A stretch of DNA of 42,295 bases, taken from positions 1 to 42,295 of the forward strand of contig JASBYY010000027.1 of NCBI GenBank assembly GCA_029983675.1. Reading direction: 5' to 3'. This DNA comes from Bacteroidales bacterium (GTDB lineage Bacteria > Bacteroidota > Bacteroidia > Bacteroidales > F082). Shown here one piece after another: positions 17,923 to 24,915 of the stretch. The position numbers were made by a program, and so were the translations under genes. The stretch's first letter is position 1. Every line of letters starts with the position of its first letter. The notes under the pieces were generated by a model. That model did no database searches and was not told where the DNA came from. It saw nothing but the letters and a program-made list of their open reading frames with translations.

Positions 17923-17963
17923 GGCAGGGTTGTGTTCTTTTGAACATCACCCTGCCTTTTTTT
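17923..17963 (+). terminator. Terminator of the vWA/GLUG operon
   Basis: GGCAGGGT (17923-17930) pairs with ACCCTGCC (17949-17956), the stem extends inward through GTGTTC/GAACAT, and seven T residues follow. It lies about 40 bases past the small secreted gene. Confidence 0.9.
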
Positions 17964-18052
17964 GATCCGTCGAAACAGGGTAATGGCTGTATCAGGATCC
18001 GTCATGCCTCATCAAAAACCGTCATGACCAAGGTGGGGTGGTGTGTCGGTAT

Positions 18053-18081
18053 GTAGAGACGCCATATTATGACGTCTCTAC
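18053..18081. repeat. GTAGAGACG palindromic element
   Basis: GTAGAGACG and CGTCTCTAC form a perfect 9-base inverted repeat around CATATTATG. The element and the 27 bases after it are bracketed by the direct repeat CGGTAT (18047-18052 and 18103-18108). The related locus at 20360 has a single CGGTAT and no palindrome. Confidence 0.8.
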
Positions 18082-18103
18082 GTTGTTGCCGCAACCACCA
18101 CCC

Positions 18104-18249
18104 GGTATTGTCGCCGCCCCATCAGAATCTGTCATGCCGCGCCCCGACGCGGCATCTCATCACCAACAATACAATCCTCATAAAACCATATCCTTGTAAG
18201 GAGATTCCGTGTAGGTCCCAAATCAAGTTTGTGGCGTGGCACGGAATGA
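18104..18249. repeat. Composite dispersed repeat downstream of the Septu-like cassette
   Basis: It runs from GGTATTGTCGCCGC through CATCAGAATCTGTCATGCCG and ACCAACAATACAAT to a core hairpin ATTCCGTG (18204-18211) / CACGGAAT (18240-18247) with an unusually long 28-base loop. A first hairpin GCCGCG/CGCGGC sits near 18136-18153. It is closely similar to 20361-20540 and in the same orientation. Confidence 0.82.
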
Positions 18250-18282
18250 ATTCAACCTTACACCATTCGAAACAGTTTCTTT

Positions 18283-18894
18283 TTACAACACAAACTCAAT
18301 GAAACTCGTCAAGCCGAAACCACTAAGTGCAGTGGTGATGCCAGCATCGGTTAATCCTCTTTTTCGAGAATTATCTATCAGTAGCATTAAATCCCTCCGT
18401 TTTTTCATCAAGAATGGGTGATTGAGGTTGAATTTGTCGATGGTGAGCGTAGCGCGATTGCTATCCGTGTTGTTCAGTCCATGCAGGGGAATCATCTTCC
18501 CATTAGACTGAAAGCTCAGAAAGTTCTGCGGATCATCCTTTGCCGGATATATGAGATCTTGGTTTTCCTGTTGGCTCAAATGGCTGCTGTCTTTATAATC
18601 CGAGCCATAATCCTTTGAATGGTCATCCACAAATAGATTATCCCAGACAAAAGTGTGTTGAGGAAACAAGTTACGTTTCAGGAAATGGTCGATGTGCTTA
18701 ATCCCATTGTTTGACGATAGGCGCAATTCGGTGTAGGTGCTTAAGTGGTGTTGGTCGCTTTCCAAAGTATTCAAGCATTGCACATACAAGTCATGGTTGA
18801 AATGGACAAAATCATCGTGCCAGTTGTTGGGATGTTGTTGTGTCACAAAAGACATAAAATTCGGCAAGACATTGCTGCGCACTATCTTTTTCAT
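18283..18894 (-). CDS. HNH endonuclease-like protein, PtuB-like
   Basis: The 203-residue product resembles HNH proteins that partner AAA ATPases in Septu (PtuAB) and related anti-phage systems. The key region is IKHIDHFLKRNLFPQHTFVWDNLFVD (residues 65-90; HxDH at 67-70, WDN at 84-86), followed by YGSDYKD and IYPAKDDPQNF, which fit the TIGR02646-like pattern. The usual Cys of the CxYTE motif is replaced (STYTEL). The ATG at 18894 overlaps the ATPase stop by 4 bases (ATGA), showing translational coupling; a longer frame reaching 18984 overlaps the ATPase heavily and is not used. It should act as the DNA- or nucleic-acid-cleaving effector of the pair. Because the upstream ATPase carries an in-frame stop, this protein may be produced without its partner. 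Confidence 0.8.
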   Translation of the reverse strand: MKKIVRSNVLPNFMSFVTQQHPNNWHDDFVHFNHDLYVQCLNTLESDQHHLSTYTELRLSSNNGIKHIDHFLKRNLFPQHTFVWDNLFVDDHSKDYGSDYKDSSHLSQQENQDLIYPAKDDPQNFLSFQSNGKMIPLHGLNNTDSNRATLTIDKFNLNHPFLMKKRRDLMLLIDNSRKRGLTDAGITTALSGFGLTSFIEFVL

Positions 18895-20156
18895 GGTTTC
18901 GCCTCCATCTTTTTCAATCTTGCGATTTCCAAGGCGATATGGGCAAATTCCATGTCTGATGGCGATAGGTTTGTCTTGAGCCAATTCAAAGTTTCATCCA
19001 GTTCCTTTTGGCAATAATGGGGATTTTCCAGTATCTTCCATGTTTTTTCGATATGCTGCTGCACTTCTGCATTGCGAAGCGTTCCGAGTTTGAACAAGCG
19101 AAGCAGGACATCATCCACAGTCGCTCCATACATGGATTCTTCCATCGGCGATGGCATTCCGTTGTCGAAAGCGATGATTTTTTCATTCACGTTTACCTTT
19201 GTGCTTGAAATCACAAATGGAGAATGTGTGGACAGCACAAACTGAACCTTTGGGAAGGCATGAGTCAGATTGTCGATGACGGCCTGTTGCCATAAGGGAT
19301 GGAGATGGAGATCCACTTCATCGATAAGCACGATACCTTCACATTGCAATGGATTATGATGGTCAGGGTTGGCCATGGCGATGCGGCGGGCAATGTCGGC
19401 AATCAGTGTGAAATAGCACTTTTCACCGTCGGAGAGTTGCTCAAATCTGAAATCTTCCCCCTGCTTGGTCACCAAGATGGCCCTGGGGCTGCGTTGAATA
19501 TGCAGGTTGCCATACTCGGGAAGTGCAAGTTCAAGGGCTTTTCTCACCGCTTCCAACTGAATATCCTTAAATGACGTGCTTTCTCTTCTGTAGCTCTCAT
19601 TCTCTATGTCTTCTCTTTCGCGAAACCATTCGAAGAACGACCGGAAGTTGACTTATTCATCATTCCATCCGCTATAGGAATCGATGGGATGAAGTAAATG
19701 TTTTTTCCCCACGCGGGCAGGCACCGATGTAACCGCCCTGTCCACGCCGTATGAAACGATAAAGGGCACCGCTTTAAGTTCCACGGTAGTGGCATTTTCG
19801 ATAAACCTGTTTTTAATGGAAGCATTCAATCCTGATAAATCCGACTTTTGTAGTGACTTGTTCCATACGGTTGACCGTTGTTTGAACAAAGTCCAGCGCG
19901 TGCCGTCACAAAGCTCCATGCTGAGCCTGCATTCGTTTTCCCCTATGGTGATATCGGCATCTTGGAGTATTTTGCCTTTTCCCGTTTTGCCTTGCATACG
20001 GGCAATGAACCATGATAGCAAATATTGTATGGCGAGAATTAAAGTCGATTTGCCTGAACCATTCACACCGAAACAAACATTCACTTGTTTCCCTAACTCA
20101 TACTCAAAATGTCTTATGATTCTAAAATTCTCTATTTCCACCCTTTTGATAATCAT
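18891..20156 (-). pseudogene. AAA/ABC-type ATPase, PtuA-like, interrupted by an in-frame TAA
   Basis: Read through, the product is about 420 residues, an SMC/OLD-like ATPase of the AAA_21 type. It has a Walker A motif GVNGSGKST at 30-38, the signature QLSDGEK at 240-246, Walker B GIVLIDEVDLHLHP near 274-287 and the H-loop STHSPFV at 309-315. A TAA at 19653-19655 (codon 168) interrupts it between SGWNDE and VNFRSFFEWFREREDIENE. The frame is identical on both sides and the second half starts with a motif conserved in this family, so this is a single nonsense change rather than a frameshift. The ATG at 20156 (MIIKRVEIENF) fits the family better than the one at 20168. It is coupled to the HNH gene. 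It could be a dead gene, a sequencing error, or a product needing read-through. Confidence 0.83.
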
Positions 20157-20179
20157 GATTTTTAGCATTTATCTTTTTG

Positions 20180-20187
20180 CAAAAATA
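20180..20187 (-). promoter_or_regulatory. -7 element for the Septu-like operon
   Basis: TATTTTTG on the minus strand, 24 bases before the chosen ATG at 20156. No convincing -33 element is seen at 19 bases upstream. Confidence 0.4.
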
Positions 20188-20360
20188 CCTTTTTCTTTTG
20201 ACAATCGGAAAGACTGGATGAAAATCGTCCGAAAAACCACGACTTGCACGTACCCGTGATTATTGAAATTGAGTTTCGTCACATATCCTTGATTATTTAC
20301 TGAATATGGCAAAAAACTACGCTATTTTCCCTATTATTCATCAGAATGGGGTGGTGTGTC

Positions 20361-20575
20361 GGTATTGTCGCCGCTTCATCAGAATCTGTCATGCCGCGCC
20401 CGTTCCGTTCCATCAGAATTCGTCATGCCGGACAACGTCATTCTGGACCTGATCCAGAATTGATTCAGCATCTCATTACCAACAATACAATCTTCATAGA
20501 ATCATATCCTTGTAAGGAGATTCCGTGTCAAGCACGGAATGACACGAGTGGAGAGACGTTGTGAGTCTGATAAGG
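20361..20575. repeat. Composite dispersed repeat upstream of the Septu-like cassette
   Basis: It starts GGTATTGTCGCCGC, repeats CATCAGAATCTGTCATGCCG, then has an ATTCTGGA/TCCAGAAT hairpin, ACCAACAATACAAT and the core hairpin ATTCCGTG (20520-20527) / CACGGAAT (20533-20540). It is a direct repeat of 18104-18249. The 20169-20693 gap contains this copy and the next one but no gene. Confidence 0.83.
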
Positions 20576-20579
20576 CTAT

Positions 20580-20672
20580 ATCAGAAACATCTCCTCATAA
20601 GGAGATTCCAAACAGATTCTGGATCGTTGTCCAGAATGACATGTTTGGAATGACACGAGAGGAGAATCGTTG
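20580..20672. repeat. Nested-hairpin variant of the dispersed repeat
   Basis: The core stem is ATTCCAAACA (20605-20614) with TGTTTGGAAT (20642-20651). Its loop contains a second full hairpin, ATTCTGGA (20616-20623) with TCCAGAAT (20630-20637), which is the other hairpin module of this family. Flanks GGAG and GACACGAGAGGAG match the other copies. Confidence 0.8.
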
Positions 20673-20693
20673 TATGCCTGATGAAAATGTTTA

Positions 20694-23600
20694 CTACGGA
20701 TTGCCTTTCTTTACATTTGCTTTCAGCGCATCTGCAATCTTCTGTTTTAGTTCCAGCACCATCTTATCGGTATCGCCTCGTCTTTCGGGACGATACAGGT
20801 TTTTGTACTTGCAAGGTGCCAGGCTGTATTTCAGGTTTTTCATGTTGCCGGAAATGTCGATTCCCAGACGGGTGGGAAGCGGGGTGTCGGTCACCGAGAT
20901 GTGGTAGTTGCAGTTCATGTCGAGGTTGTGTCGTCCCGAAGCGACGGCCTTGTATTTTCCAATGGAGAGAAGGAAAGGATACAAGTCGATTTCGTTGCGG
21001 AAGACGGTCAGCTGCACGTCGATGCTGTCGATTTTGAATTCGCCGTTGGTGCTTATTTTCAGCATGTTGGTAGTCTTGGTGAACGAAGCCGTATCTCTCA
21101 CATACAGGTTATGCCCTTCGATGTCGGCGGCGGCGCGTAGCGTGGAGATCTTTGGCTTGTAGTTCGACCTGAGGTTGGTTTGTGCCGCGATATGGAACTC
21201 GCCGTTGCCGTCGAAAGTCTTCAGCATGGGAACAAGCGTATCGATGACGGGAATCATGCTGATGAGGTCGTTGATCTGTACATCGAGCAGATGGAAGTCC
21301 ATGCCGAGGAAGAGGTGGTTCTTCCGGGGCGACTGGTAGATGGCGGTGAGCTGCATTTTGGCGGCCTTGTTGGTGAAACCGATTTGATTCAGCACCAAGG
21401 TTCCGTCCTTAACGGTGAGCTGTCCGTTGAGACTGTGCAGGTCGAAGTTTCCGTAAATGGCGTTTTGAGTGTTGATGTCAAAGCTGAAATCGAAGCCCCG
21501 GGGAACCATAAAAGGGTTGTCTTCTTTTCCGACACCTTCTTCCGCATCGGCTTGTGTGCTGTCGGAAGAATGCCCCATTCCGCTGGTCAATTTCATGATT
21601 TCATCGATGTTGATGAATTGTGAGTTCAGTTTCAGATCGCCTTTTACCAATCTGTTGTGGTCTTCCATCCATTCGTTGATGCCGCTGATACGGCCTTCCA
21701 TGCTCAGGTCGGACTGTCCGATACGAACGGTGCTTTCCCTGATGTTCAGCTCTTTGGGGTTGAACAAAAAGTTGATGGTGGGGATGACGATGTCGTTGTC
21801 GATTTTTGCGACATGCACCTCGGCGTTTTTCAACGAGAAGTCCGCTGTGGGATTCCATTGGTTCAGCGGGTCTTTTTTGCTTTTGTCTTGTCTTGCCAAA
21901 ATATCGATGTCGAAGTCGGATGCCGTGAAATGGTATGCCTTGCCGGTGTAAGTCGTCAATGTCTTGCTGTCGAAGACGACGTACGCTTGCAGGTTCTTCG
22001 TCGGCTGTGGCGTGGTAGTGGCAACGATATGGGCTTGTTTCGTGTCAAGATGAATGGTGTCGTAATCGGCTTTCAGCGTGCTGACGGTGAGGTCGGCATT
22101 GGCAAGTATGCTGTTCAAGCCGCCTTTGATATTGTCGGCGGTGGTGTTGAGGCTTAGGTCGGTCATCTCGGCATTGATTTTTTTGCCCACCTGCGCTTGC
22201 AACTGCTTCGTGTCGATGGCGACGTAAACGCCTTTTCGTCCGTTGATTTGTCGGGAAGCGGGCAGGGTGATGGCGAGTTTGAGCCGAGGAGCGGTTGCCT
22301 GAATGGTGTCGGACATGTTGAAAGCGAAGCGGTCGATGGCGATATTGCCTTTCAGGTTGGCTTGGTCGAACTTGAATTTGGTCAAGGCTGCCAATAGTTC
22401 TTTCAGACCGCAGTTGACTTTGAGTTTCACCTCCGACTGCCCGTCCACCTTGATGTTTTTAGGCAGGAATTTCTTCAAGTCGCTCATCGGCATGTCGGCT
22501 TCGACGTTCATGTCGAATGCGAGTTTCTTCGTGAGGTCGTTCACCATGCCGTTGCCGCGGATGTGGCTCTTGTTCATCACGGCGGTGATTTGACTGATGT
22601 CGGCACTCGACTTATCATTCAGATTCAGGTTGAGCAGCGCATCGAGATTGACCTCCGTAAAGGGATAGGGCAGCTTGCGAATGTCCACAGTGGCTTTGTC
22701 GGTATGCACCTTGGTTTGGATCAACGGCATCAGCGAGTCGTTGAGAACGCCCTTGACCCGTCCTTCGCTCAGGCGTGCCTTGCCCGAAAAGGTCATGCTG
22801 CTCAGCGAGGTCCTTGCTTTTTCGGGGAGATAGCTCATCACGTCTTCAATGATGAGGTCGTTGGTGGCAAAAGCAAGATCCAAGGTGATGTCGCGGTTCT
22901 TGGCATAGGAGGCGTTGCCGTCAAGGTTGATCAGGTAGTTGTTCAACCCGATTTGGGCTTGATGGAGGCTTCCCGCCATATCGTTCAGGTCGAAATTCAG
23001 CGGCAAGTGCAGAAGCAAAGTGTCGTGATTCAGGTATTCCTCGCCCAATTTCAGACAGATGTCGGGCGTGTTGAGACTCAGGTCGCCATTAATCTGTTTG
23101 TAATGCACTACGTCGCCCTTATAGGCAATGCCGAGATGCTTTGAGCTGGTTGTGAGTTTGGGCGTTTGCAGGTCGAGGGAGCCGGCGTTCAGGTCGAGGT
23201 CGGCATGGAGGTCTTTTTCTTTCAGGTCGCCTTTCAGGTTGAGGTCGAGTTGTTGCAGCGCAGCCGTCATTTTTGATATCGAATCGGCATAAAACAAGTT
23301 GACGTTTTTGAGCTGCACCCCTTTCAGGTCGATGGAGTATTTGAAAGGCTTACCGACGGTGTCTTTGGGCATGGTGTCGCTGACAAAGACATTGTAGTTG
23401 GTCAGTTCGTTTTCATTGCGAAACAGGTGAAGCCGGGCATCTTTCAGCACGCATTTGCTGACGGCTATTTCGTCGGATCTCAAAATCTTCTTCAGGTTGG
23501 CCGTGACAATCACTTGCCCGATGTCGGCCAAGGTGTCGGAAGGCGCATTGTCCATCGGGTTGATGAGGACGACCTTTTCAATCTCCACGCCGAAGTTGGG

Positions 23601-23795
23601 GAAGGTCTTGAGCAATGTCAAGTCGGCTTTCTCAAGCTGTATGTCGCAGGTAACAAACTGTGGCGCATGTTTTTTGACCAGACGGGTCAGCTTTTTAGGC
23701 GACAATACGACGGAACTGACGATGACGGCGGCAATGATGACAAGGGCGAGCAAGGACCCTAAGGAGATACCGGCGATTTTGAGGGCTTTTTTCAT
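20694..23795 (-). CDS. AsmA-family envelope protein
   Basis: The 1,033-residue product has one N-terminal membrane anchor (IAGISLGSLLALVIIAAVIV, residues about 7-26) followed by a long, beta-rich periplasmic part with repeated IDLKGVQLKNV, LNLKGDL and LTLKNAEV-like strands. This is the AsmA/TamB-like repeating beta-groove architecture. The C-terminal part, about residues 700-960 (LKLNSQFINIDEIM, LNQIGFTNKAAKMQL, DFHLLDVQINDLISMIPVID), corresponds to the AsmA C-terminal region. Members of this superfamily influence outer-membrane assembly and phospholipid transfer; the role of this one is not known. It starts 29 bases after a small lipoprotein gene and probably ends the Nudix-lipoprotein-AsmA transcript. 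A repeat cluster lies directly downstream. Confidence 0.88.
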   Translation of the reverse strand: MKKALKIAGISLGSLLALVIIAAVIVSSVVLSPKKLTRLVKKHAPQFVTCDIQLEKADLTLLKTFPNFGVEIEKVVLINPMDNAPSDTLADIGQVIVTANLKKILRSDEIAVSKCVLKDARLHLFRNENELTNYNVFVSDTMPKDTVGKPFKYSIDLKGVQLKNVNLFYADSISKMTAALQQLDLNLKGDLKEKDLHADLDLNAGSLDLQTPKLTTSSKHLGIAYKGDVVHYKQINGDLSLNTPDICLKLGEEYLNHDTLLLHLPLNFDLNDMAGSLHQAQIGLNNYLINLDGNASYAKNRDITLDLAFATNDLIIEDVMSYLPEKARTSLSSMTFSGKARLSEGRVKGVLNDSLMPLIQTKVHTDKATVDIRKLPYPFTEVNLDALLNLNLNDKSSADISQITAVMNKSHIRGNGMVNDLTKKLAFDMNVEADMPMSDLKKFLPKNIKVDGQSEVKLKVNCGLKELLAALTKFKFDQANLKGNIAIDRFAFNMSDTIQATAPRLKLAITLPASRQINGRKGVYVAIDTKQLQAQVGKKINAEMTDLSLNTTADNIKGGLNSILANADLTVSTLKADYDTIHLDTKQAHIVATTTPQPTKNLQAYVVFDSKTLTTYTGKAYHFTASDFDIDILARQDKSKKDPLNQWNPTADFSLKNAEVHVAKIDNDIVIPTINFLFNPKELNIRESTVRIGQSDLSMEGRISGINEWMEDHNRLVKGDLKLNSQFINIDEIMKLTSGMGHSSDSTQADAEEGVGKEDNPFMVPRGFDFSFDINTQNAIYGNFDLHSLNGQLTVKDGTLVLNQIGFTNKAAKMQLTAIYQSPRKNHLFLGMDFHLLDVQINDLISMIPVIDTLVPMLKTFDGNGEFHIAAQTNLRSNYKPKISTLRAAADIEGHNLYVRDTASFTKTTNMLKISTNGEFKIDSIDVQLTVFRNEIDLYPFLLSIGKYKAVASGRHNLDMNCNYHISVTDTPLPTRLGIDISGNMKNLKYSLAPCKYKNLYRPERRGDTDKMVLELKQKIADALKANVKKGNP

Positions 23796-23824
23796 GGCTG
23801 TGGATGGTCAGATGTCGGTGAAAG

Positions 23825-24199
23825 TCATTTGGAACCTACTTTCGTGAAATAATGATTCACGCCGTAGTTGTCGTGGTAGCTGAGCTTGGTGCTGCTCAGC
23901 TCGCTGACCGTATAGATCTTGGGTACTATGGCGCCGTTGAAAAGGATGTGTTCTTGCGACAGGGTGGTGCCGCTGAGCGTCCAGGTGAAAGGCTGGGCTT
24001 CCTCTTCCGAAACATCGTCTTTGGTGTCCCATGTGAGGCCTTTCCCGTTGGAATAGTAACGTTCATACAGTCCGTTTTCTTCCCATTTGCCGACAAGCAG
24101 GGCGGGGTCAAGCTCTTGTTCTCCACCACCGAATAATCCGCACGAACTGACACCAATGGTCAGAAATAGACAAACTAAGGCAAGTATTCTGTTTTTCAT
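23825..24199 (-). CDS. Small lipocalin-like lipoprotein
   Basis: The 124-residue product has a lipoprotein signal (MKNRILALVCLFLTIGVSSC) with the lipidated Cys at residue 20. The mature part (LVGKWEENGLYERYYSNGKG, FTWTLSGTTLSQEH, KIYTVSELSSTKLSYHDNYG) looks like the lipocalin-like domain common in Bacteroidota: the GKW motif, strand repeats and a late KLSY strand. I chose the ATG at 24199 because it gives a standard signal peptide; a longer frame back to 24277 only adds a hydrophilic extension. It lies between the Nudix gene (52 bases upstream) and the AsmA gene (29 bases downstream). No specific ligand can be named. Confidence 0.8.
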   Translation of the reverse strand: MKNRILALVCLFLTIGVSSCGLFGGGEQELDPALLVGKWEENGLYERYYSNGKGLTWDTKDDVSEEEAQPFTWTLSGTTLSQEHILFNGAIVPKIYTVSELSSTKLSYHDNYGVNHYFTKVGSK

Positions 24200-24251
24200 G
24201 GTAGTATTGGCTTTTTTGTGAAAAATGATATTGATTGCAGTTGTTGTTTTG

Positions 24252-24722
24252 TTATCTTTCAGATGGTTGTCCTTCAAACGTTTGCATGGTCTTTTTTAGT
24301 GCGTTTTCGTTCAGTGCCAGGCTGATGATCTCATCGTGGTCAAAAGCCAGCGGGGGCAGGTGTTCGATGTCGTGCCATTGCGCTTGGGCGGCATCGTCGT
24401 CTCCGGCCGGTATTTTCGTGCTGTTGTCGATGCCCCAGAATGCGATGGTGATGGTGCGTTGACGCGGGTCGCGGTCGGGGTTGCCAAAAGCATGAAACTG
24501 ATGCAGCGCAATACCGTTCAGTCCTGTTTCCTCCTGCAATTCCCGTGCCGCACAGGTGTCCAAATCCTCGTCCATCTCGACAAAACCGCCCGGCAAGGCC
24601 CAACAGTTCTTGAACGGCTCGTTGGCCCGTTCGATGAGCAGGATATGCCAGCGGCCTTCAATCCTACGAAAGATGAGGCTGTCAGTAGTGACACAAGGAC
24701 GTGGGTATTTATAGCTAAACAT
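24252..24722 (-). CDS. Nudix hydrolase
   Basis: The 156-residue cytoplasmic protein carries a full Nudix box, GGFVEMDEDLDTCAARELQEETGL (given in two parts: GGFVEMDED and RELQEETGL), matching GX5EX7REUXEEXGU. The preceding RWHILLIERANEPFKNCWALP is typical of ADP-ribose or NADH pyrophosphatase-like members, so it probably hydrolyses a nucleoside diphosphate derivative; the exact substrate is unclear. I chose the ATG at 24722 (MFSYKYPRPCVTTD) because the -7 box at 24744-24751 would put transcription start after the alternative ATG at 24746. It heads the Nudix-lipoprotein-AsmA gene group. Confidence 0.9.
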   Translation of the reverse strand: MFSYKYPRPCVTTDSLIFRRIEGRWHILLIERANEPFKNCWALPGGFVEMDEDLDTCAARELQEETGLNGIALHQFHAFGNPDRDPRQRTITIAFWGIDNSTKIPAGDDDAAQAQWHDIEHLPPLAFDHDEIISLALNENALKKTMQTFEGQPSER

Positions 24723-24743
24723 TTTCCATGGCGTATGATGCCG

Positions 24744-24751
24744 CAAAAGTA
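24744..24751 (-). promoter_or_regulatory. -7 element for the Nudix-lipoprotein-AsmA operon
   Basis: TACTTTTG on the minus strand matches TAnnTTTG, 22 bases before the Nudix ATG. The -33 region is not recognisable. Confidence 0.42.
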
Positions 24752-24790
24752 GTAATATTTGAACACAAACGCTATTGGTATTGGGTATAA

Positions 24791-24832
24791 ATCGGACAAG
24801 GCGAATGTGAGATAAAATCCACCTTGTCCGAT
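24791..24832 (-). terminator. Terminator after the alpha-2-macroglobulin gene
   Basis: ATCGGACAAGG pairs perfectly with CCTTGTCCGAT over 11 bases, followed on the minus strand by ATTTATA. It is about 85 bases past the alpha-2-macroglobulin stop codon. The T-run is weak. Confidence 0.7.
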
Positions 24833-24915
24833 TGGTATGCGAAAAACACGGCTTTTTGCTGCTTTCCTGCGGAGATTAGTCGAAGAACACCCCTTGCTAA
24901 GTCAGTATGCAGACA

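Noticed and set aside
19556..19660. A frameshift between the two halves of the PtuA-like ATPase
   Set aside because: The bases between the halves read in the same frame on both sides, with a single TAA at 19653-19655, so it is a nonsense codon rather than a shift.
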